A stretch of DNA of 64,000 nucleotides from Trichoplusia ni (lineage: Eukaryota > Arthropoda > Insecta > Lepidoptera > Noctuidae): the NCBI RefSeq assembly GCF_003590095.1, contig NC_039505.1:2294001-2358000 (forward strand). Direction: 5' to 3'. Below, one piece after another: positions 57,414-64,000 of the stretch (positions are counted from its first letter, which is position 1; each line of letters opens with the position of its first letter). A program made the position numbers and the translations under genes. The notes below the pieces were generated by a model. It worked only from the letters and a program-made list of their open reading frames with translations. It was not told the DNA's origin and searched no databases.

Positions 57414-59788
57414 ATGTCGGTATATTTAAACGATGACCCGCCGGATCGCGGCGGGAATGCTTTTGGTAGAAGCCATATGACGTCAAGGTCACCGCCTTCC
57501 GTGACGTCTAAAAGACTATTCTGTGAAATATCACCAATCGAGCGTTTCCACCCGCTATGTCCAAACGTGTACAACGGTCGGAATCTCATGAGGACCATGA
57601 GTCGAGTTTAAACACCTCCAACGCCAACTACTGCGATCTCGTATCTGAAGCGTCAACTTATCTGTCCAAAATCAATGACCTCGTAAACGACCAGGGCTCG
57701 CGCATAAATATCGCGAATAAGTCGGCCATTATGGACATGACTCAGAGCATAACGGCTATAGTTTCCTTGTTAGCCATTAAATCGTCCTGCAATGAGACAA
57801 AATTAGTTAATACGCAACGCGAATTAGATCTTCTTAAAACCAATCCGGCTTCTGAGGCCCGCGTTAAACAAACGGAGTCATACGCCGACAAACTTAAACT
57901 TCGCTTGCCGCAAGCCGTCCCACCGGTGCAGTCGCGCGCTCCGCTGCCTTGTGTAGTTGCGTACCCGACGGAGGAGCGTAGTGCAGATTACGTGACGTCA
58001 TCAGCTACAAAGCAGGCGCTTATGACCGCGATCAAACCGAGTGACGACGGTTTCCAAATAGTCGGTGTTAAGAAAGTTAAAAAATCGGGCGTTATACTGC
58101 GCGTCGCAAATGAAAGTCAAATTAAAAAACATAAATCAGTCGAGGCGATTAAGTCCGCTGGCTTACGGTTGGAAAAGCCAAAGGGCCGTCAACCGCGTAT
58201 ATTAGTCAAGGATGTCCCCGCCTCTATGGAGGACAAAACTTTTTTGACAGCTTTGTACCGTCAAAACATTAAGGACGAACTAAAGGTAACCGAAGACGAT
58301 TTTATTAAAAATACTCGCGTAATTCGTCGGCGTATGGTTAATCACGGCCGTAAATGGATAGGCATTAGAAATTGATTCCGCGATACGTCAACATCTCGTA
58401 GCCACCAAGGAGAATTTTTTTTTTTTTAGATTTTTTTTTAGACTGGGCTTCTGTCGTTTTGTAGACGATATAGAATTGGTGCGTTGCAATCACTGTCAAG
58501 AATACGGGCACGTTCAGGAAGTATTGCACACATAAAACTCCCACCGTGTCGCCAACTGTGCTGGAGTTGCCATGGAGACGACGGACTGCCTTTGGAGAAG
58601 GATAAGCCTGAGTTTTAAACCTGTTTTTGTGTAGCGTGCAAACGTTACAAGAAACCCGTGTGACCATCGTTACCGGGTCTCAGGATTGTCCGACTTATAA
58701 GATCAACTTGAACAGCTGGTTCTAAGCACCAATTATTAATAAAGAAATGGATAGTCTTATAATAGGGCAGTTGAATCTCCATAACGATAGGGTTGCGACG
58801 TCGGAACTAGAACAACTTATACTAGACCATAAACTAAATGTTGTCTTAATACAAGAACAATACCAAAATGCTAGTTTGCGTAATAAAGGTCGTGCAACTG
58901 GATAGCAAGGCACGAGCCGGAATCTACGTTTCGCCGTACAAGTAACCCCACGGTGACTTCGGATGCAAAATCTAATGACGTCACACTGTGCCGTAGCGGA
59001 GGTCTCAACTGCGTCTTTTAAAATCTACGTTGTGAGTGTTATTTTCAATACTCTGACCCTGTTGCTCCTCACATACACCATCTTCGCCATGTCTTGCGGT
59101 CGCTTGCCGGCTATAAGATTATTATAGGCGCAGACGTTAATTGCGTCATCATCGTTATGGTATGGCAAAGTTAGGGCTACCGATACTGATCGACGATGTG
59201 CCGTCGAGGATTTCATCGCTGAAATAAATTTATCAATTCACAACACCCCTGATGCGCCACCTACTTTTTGCAGCCAAATGGGCGAATCTTCTATTGACGT
59301 CACACTTTCAAGTGCAGACGTCCGCTTAGACAAATGGCGTGTCCTTCCAGATGCGTCCTGTAGTGGCGCGAGGTTCTCATTGTAATTACGTCAAGGGTGA
59401 CTATAGGTACAAAACAAGTAATGCTGATTGGGACTTCTTTCGAACATGTTTTGAATGTCATGCCAGAGACTTCACCCATGACGGCCTGTCAGCTGAAGAG
59501 AGTGCTGAAATTTTATCAGCAACTTTCACTTACTGTGCTGATGTAGCCATTGGTCGCGGATCTATGACCAATATACACAGATGTGACTGGTGGAGCGGCT
59601 ACCTCACTGAACAACGTAAACTATACCGTAGGTCGCGTAAAAAACTTAATGTTCTTAAGAAACGTCAAATAACGGGAGATGTGTTTATTGCTGCTTTGAG
59701 TTCCTTTCGAATCGCGCGGTCGCGTTATAGAGCTGCCATTGAAAAATCAAAGGGACATTTATTACGTAAAGTAGTCGAGAAACTGGAC
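57414..59788 (+). pseudogene. R1-like non-LTR retrotransposon (ORF1, endonuclease, linker)
   Basis: ORF1 starts at 57414 (MSVYLNDDPPDRGG), shifts frame near 57555 (MSKRVQRSESHEDHES), and runs through a lysine-rich middle to VRILVKDVP-like sequence and RRMVNHGRKW. A further shift at 58368 leads to remnants of the CCHC knuckles (RCNHCQEYGHV near 58480, and a CKRYKKPC-like stretch near 58640). ORF2 begins near 58749 (MDSLIIGQLNLHNDRVATSE, LIQEQYQN), an R1-type endonuclease, which decays. The linker before RT is clear at 59339-59788 (RCDWWSGYLTEQRKLYRRSR). The RT would lie in the gap. Dead copy. Confidence 0.78.
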
Positions 59789-60788
59789 NNNNNNNNNNNN
59801 NNNNNNNNNNNNNNNNNNNNNNNNNNNNNNNNNNNNNNNNNNNNNNNNNNNNNNNNNNNNNNNNNNNNNNNNNNNNNNNNNNNNNNNNNNNNNNNNNNNN
59901 NNNNNNNNNNNNNNNNNNNNNNNNNNNNNNNNNNNNNNNNNNNNNNNNNNNNNNNNNNNNNNNNNNNNNNNNNNNNNNNNNNNNNNNNNNNNNNNNNNNN
60001 NNNNNNNNNNNNNNNNNNNNNNNNNNNNNNNNNNNNNNNNNNNNNNNNNNNNNNNNNNNNNNNNNNNNNNNNNNNNNNNNNNNNNNNNNNNNNNNNNNNN
60101 NNNNNNNNNNNNNNNNNNNNNNNNNNNNNNNNNNNNNNNNNNNNNNNNNNNNNNNNNNNNNNNNNNNNNNNNNNNNNNNNNNNNNNNNNNNNNNNNNNNN
60201 NNNNNNNNNNNNNNNNNNNNNNNNNNNNNNNNNNNNNNNNNNNNNNNNNNNNNNNNNNNNNNNNNNNNNNNNNNNNNNNNNNNNNNNNNNNNNNNNNNNN
60301 NNNNNNNNNNNNNNNNNNNNNNNNNNNNNNNNNNNNNNNNNNNNNNNNNNNNNNNNNNNNNNNNNNNNNNNNNNNNNNNNNNNNNNNNNNNNNNNNNNNN
60401 NNNNNNNNNNNNNNNNNNNNNNNNNNNNNNNNNNNNNNNNNNNNNNNNNNNNNNNNNNNNNNNNNNNNNNNNNNNNNNNNNNNNNNNNNNNNNNNNNNNN
60501 NNNNNNNNNNNNNNNNNNNNNNNNNNNNNNNNNNNNNNNNNNNNNNNNNNNNNNNNNNNNNNNNNNNNNNNNNNNNNNNNNNNNNNNNNNNNNNNNNNNN
60601 NNNNNNNNNNNNNNNNNNNNNNNNNNNNNNNNNNNNNNNNNNNNNNNNNNNNNNNNNNNNNNNNNNNNNNNNNNNNNNNNNNNNNNNNNNNNNNNNNNNN
60701 NNNNNNNNNNNNNNNNNNNNNNNNNNNNNNNNNNNNNNNNNNNNNNNNNNNNNNNNNNNNNNNNNNNNNNNNNNNNNNNNNNNNNNNN
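59789..60788. other. Assembly gap (1000 N)
   Basis: Exactly 1000 undetermined bases. The round number suggests a placeholder of unknown true length. Confidence 1.
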
Positions 60789-61513
60789 CTTATAATCGGG
60801 GACCAAACGTCTACTTTTGCAGACTAACGCGAGATACAACTTGAGTCTACTGTCTAGGCTAACCTAAATGATTTATAATACCAAAAATAACGTCGCTCGA
60901 TGAAACATTTATAATTTTAAGTATAAAGTATACCTACTTAATTAAGCTTCTATCAATATTTAATCAATTGTTTGGATTATCTCAGCAAAAAATGTAATCA
61001 ACCATTTTCTTAAGATTTTTTTCCATTTTCCAGATAATTATTTTATAAAATACTAGGTATATGTACCAGTAACATTTACCTACATACTATGTAGACTTCA
61101 GTTTACAAGCAAAATATTTGTTTCCAAGTTATCGTGGAGGTAGAGCAGCGTACTGGCGCTTAATATCGAACAACTTGGAAACAAATATTTTGCTTGTAAA
61201 CTGAAGTCTACATAGTATGTAGGTAAATGTTACTGTACATATACCTAGTATTTTATAAAATAATTATCTGGAAAATGGAAAAAAATCTTAAGAAAATGGT
61301 TGATTACATTTTTGCTGAGATAATCCAAACAATTGATTAAATATTGATAGAAGCTTAATTAAGTAGGTATACTTTATACTTAAAATTATAAATGTTTCAT
61401 CGGAGCGACGTTATTTTTGGTATTATAAATCATTTAGGTTAGCCTAGACAGTAGACTCAAGTTGTATCTCGCGTTAGTCTGCCAAAAGTAGACGTTTGGT
61501 CCCCGATTATAAG
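60789..61513. repeat. Near-perfect palindrome next to the gap
   Basis: The arms 60789-61130 and 61172-61513 are reverse complements over about 342 bp, with only three single-base indels that I can find. The spacer is 41 bp (61131-61171). The left arm starts at the first base after the gap, so it may be longer. No coding sequence. Confidence 0.95.
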
Positions 61514-62028
61514 GAAAGGAGAGAAAAACCATTCCGATATTTGATATTTTTAGCCGGTAAGTGTCCGGCAGACCACTTTGCATTACACAGGGCCCCGATT
61601 GCGCTATTTACAATTGCCAATGAATCAATGTAAATTGTATTAAAATATGACACTGTTCGTATTCTCTTAAGTATTTTGCCAACACAATAGGTAATTGGAA
61701 ATTCATCGCATTGATAGCGAGTGGCTAGCCCCCTTTTAAATTTCTTATTATCGTGTTTACAAAATGTTTAATAAGATAGAAGATGAACTGATCGGACCTA
61801 TCAGTGGGCTTGCACGATTTAGGTGTCAACTTCATGAGAATATTTAAATATCTTAAATCTCTAAACTTTAAAAAAGTATGTCACATTTATACATGCTAGC
61901 GAAAAAAAGTAAATATTTACATTATATATATATATATGTAATCACTAGAATACTATGTTTCATCATATTAATATTCAATAAAATTTATATGCCCAAGTGG
62001 CTGATTATGGAATGAACATTATTCTTAA
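61514..62028. other. Gene-free DNA
   Basis: AT-rich, with a short TATATATATATA run near 61926. I see no element or coding sequence. Confidence 0.5.
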
Positions 62029-62237
62029 CTAGCTTTTTTTGCCCGCGTCGAGGTCGGTTATATCTCGTTCCCAAGAGAACTCTTCAAAAGTCCGGGATGA
62101 AAACTATCCTATGTTCTTTCTCAAAGTAAACTCTATCTCTGTACCAAATTTCATTAAAATCAGTTCAGTGGTTTAGAAGTGAAAGCGTAACAGACAGACA
62201 GACAGAGTTATTGCGCATTTATAATATTAGTAGGGAT
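62029..62237 (-). mobile_element. Helitron-like non-autonomous remnant
   Basis: On the minus strand it starts ATCCCTACTAATATTATAAA, has a GTCTGTCTGTCTG tract, and ends GACGCGGGCAAAAAAAGCTAG. The layout matches the short lepidopteran Helitron-type repeats, but the terminal hairpin is decayed. Confidence 0.65.
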
Positions 62238-63022
62238 GAATAGCTGCAAGTATAACAAATAAACGATTTGATTTGATCGAAACAGGATTCGAATAAAATA
62301 AACATAAATAATGTTGTATTCATGTAAAAGATTTTATTAATATTTTCAAACACAATTTACTATATACACATTATTTTGTAAAAATATTCATTCTTGTCTT
62401 ATTATTTATTGATTCATTATTTTTATAGGCAACATTATAAACATGATAAAAATCGTGAAAACTATTATGTATGAAAAATAGAAATTTCATTATAATTTTA
62501 TTTTAAATAAGTACACGGAATCAGTTTATTATGCATTCTATAAAGATGCATAAATTAAAAATACATCAACGTGTATTTATTATAATATCAAAGTAAATAA
62601 CAACTTATTAGAATGGCATTACTCATAGATACATATATAATAATATTTCATAAAAATAACGAAATAATGTAACCGAATACTTATTACAATAAAAATGGTT
62701 CGGCTCAACCTCATATTATTAATAATTCGAAAAGATCGCCATCAACAATGACAAACTTATCGAATAAATCACAAGTAAATCGTTATACAGTAGACTCCTC
62801 TATTCCATATTATTATGAGTGAGTACCAGATACATCTGTAAGTTTCAAGATTACATGGATGAATAGCAGATGTCGCAAAGCGAAGACAATGAGACGTGAT
62901 CAGTCGCATTATCGTCGCGTTGGGACGTTACAGCCGAAATAAACGCGGCGCACTCCACTTTTACACTATAGGCTTAAAAGTATGCACACATGCGAGTACA
63001 TAAGGCGAGCTGATTAGCGCAA
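62238..63022 (-). other. Vigilin 3' UTR and downstream DNA
   Basis: AT-rich DNA beyond the vigilin stop on the minus strand, with several AATAAA-like signals (for example near 62940 and 62690). I cannot tell which is used. No other gene is visible. Confidence 0.45.
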
Positions 63023-63914
63023 TTAACGGCGCGGGCCCCAGGCGGCGGTGGGCGCGGGCGCGGCGGGTGCGGCAGCCCGCGGGCCCCCGGCATTGTGGGG
63101 AACTCCTGCGTGGACGCCGTGTCGGGCGCGCGCTGCTCCCACGGCCCGCCCTTTACCACGAAGCCGGCAGTGCCGGGCGCGGCGGCCGACGCCGCTGCGG
63201 CCGCTCCTGCCGCAGCATTGGCGGCCTCCCGCTCCCCTAACACGTCGCCGAAGTCTCCGAGCGACGGTGCGGCCGGACGCGTGTAACGATCAGCCACGTC
63301 CTGCATCTGTTTACGAGTGCAAATAATGTGAATAGTCTCTTTCATTGTTACATTATTTCGGGTAAAATATTTGGCAACACTTACATATTCTTCAGCTAAG
63401 TTTAGAAGATTGGTCCTTAGCATCAAGTACATTCTCTTCGTCTCCTGTTATAACAACGATGCTGTCGTCACCCTGTTTCGGGAACCGAATATCAACCTTA
63501 TAGTCATCCATAATACGTCGGATGTTTTTGCCCCTGAGACCAATGAGCCTCCTGTGAACTCGTGGATCGATATCCACCTCTTCGCGCATTGGTTGTCCTG
63601 TATAAAGATTAGAGTTTATATATGTAATTCGTTTTGAAATAAACATAATATTTTTATTCGAAATATGAATATTTTATTAGTTACATGAATATGAACTGAC
63701 CAGTTGATGGACAATAGCCATAATGGCTTCCTTGGCTTGCTGAGCTTTGTCTTCATAACCCTGAATTGTGATTACATCATCATCAGGCTCGCCACGTTTA
63801 GGCAAATTTATTTGTACTCCATAATCAGTGCGAATTTTGGTAATAACGGATCCTCCTTTACCAATCACCAAAGGATGGTATTCAGGATCCACTTTGAATT
63901 TCAGTTCATAAGAC
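63023..63914 (-). CDS. Vigilin, last three exons (multi-KH RNA-binding protein)
   Basis: The exons are 63701-63914, 63385-63597 and 63306 downwards, each with AG acceptors and GT donors. The first holds a KH domain (HPLVIGKGGSVITKIRTDYG, GxxG loop GKGG). The second holds the last KH domain (VHRRLIGLRGKNIRRIMDDY, loop GLRG). The last holds an alanine-rich segment and FVVKGGPWE...QEFPT. Read in the frame that ends WGPRR at 63023, the C-terminus matches the ...WGPKR end I remember for vertebrate vigilin. Vigilin binds tRNAs and mRNAs on ribosomes and the ER. The gene continues beyond the right edge. Single-base indels seem needed at about 63596, 63408 and 63108 to keep the conserved frame. The first two cancel, so the 213-nt exon keeps its phase. 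Confidence 0.9.
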
Positions 63915-64000
63915 CTAAAAGTAAAATTTTTGGTATTATTATGTTGTTTGTTTATACTGAGTCTGATCTATCATGACCTTTTTGAATGACATGGTTGTCA

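Noticed and set aside
60789..61513. MITE or foldback transposon
   Set aside because: Possible, but arms differing only by single-base indels directly at an assembly gap make an artefact at least as likely, so no element name is given.

Overview
The window looks like repeat-dense chromosomal DNA from a moth or butterfly. The evidence is the AT-rich base composition, several Helitron families whose ends match the common lepidopteran pattern (5' TCTATAC, 3' hairpin plus CTAG), a tRNA-derived SINE, non-LTR elements ending in short TTGAAC or TTTGA repeats, and a spliced, GC-rich host gene (vigilin, multi-KH RNA-binding protein) at the right edge. Vigilin is the only host gene I can support. Almost everything else is mobile DNA, much of it nested.

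Layout. 1-2.7 kb: 3' part of a Ty3/gypsy pol plus its LTR. 2.7-3.7 kb: gene-free DNA carrying about ten copies of a CACGGCRATGAAA-like motif. 3.7-6.5 kb: a non-LTR RT pseudogene split by a poly(A) retroposon, a Penelope-like GIY-YIG fragment, and a gypsy integrase tail split by a 260-bp Helitron. 6.5-11.2 kb: composite Helitron 1. 11.2-14.6 kb: Helitron remnant and a 965-bp foldback. 14.6-25.4 kb: a P-element-like (THAP) transposase pseudogene on the minus strand, interrupted by a young LTR retrotransposon (15199-21945) with LTRs that look identical and a 4-bp target duplication. 26.5-31 kb: non-LTR, Helitron, MITE and mariner fragments. 31-47.7 kb: one non-LTR retrotransposon (element A) broken into three pieces by a nearly intact 6.9-kb Helitron (33790-40735) and by a second non-LTR element (B). 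48-49.2 kb: a third, 5'-truncated non-LTR copy (C). 49.8-54.9 kb: composite Helitron 3. 55-59.8 kb: mariner-superfamily pseudogenes and an R1-like element. 59789-60788: 1000-N gap, followed by a 725-bp near-perfect palindrome. 62-64 kb: Helitron remnant and the 3' end of vigilin.

The most interesting system is the Helitron set. The central copy encodes an almost complete Rep-helicase. The two outer copies are composites: a complete 260-270-bp non-autonomous Helitron whose own 3' terminus reads CTAT instead of CTAG supplies the 5' end, and the Rep-helicase copy supplies the 3' end. Both composites share the same inactivating lesions, including a 37-bp deletion of the helicase P-loop, yet they sit at unrelated sites with precise A|T insertion. 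This suggests that an already dead composite was mobilised at least twice by a protein supplied from elsewhere.

Three apparent single-base indels in the conserved vigilin exons warn that some frameshifts in this window could be assembly errors rather than biology.
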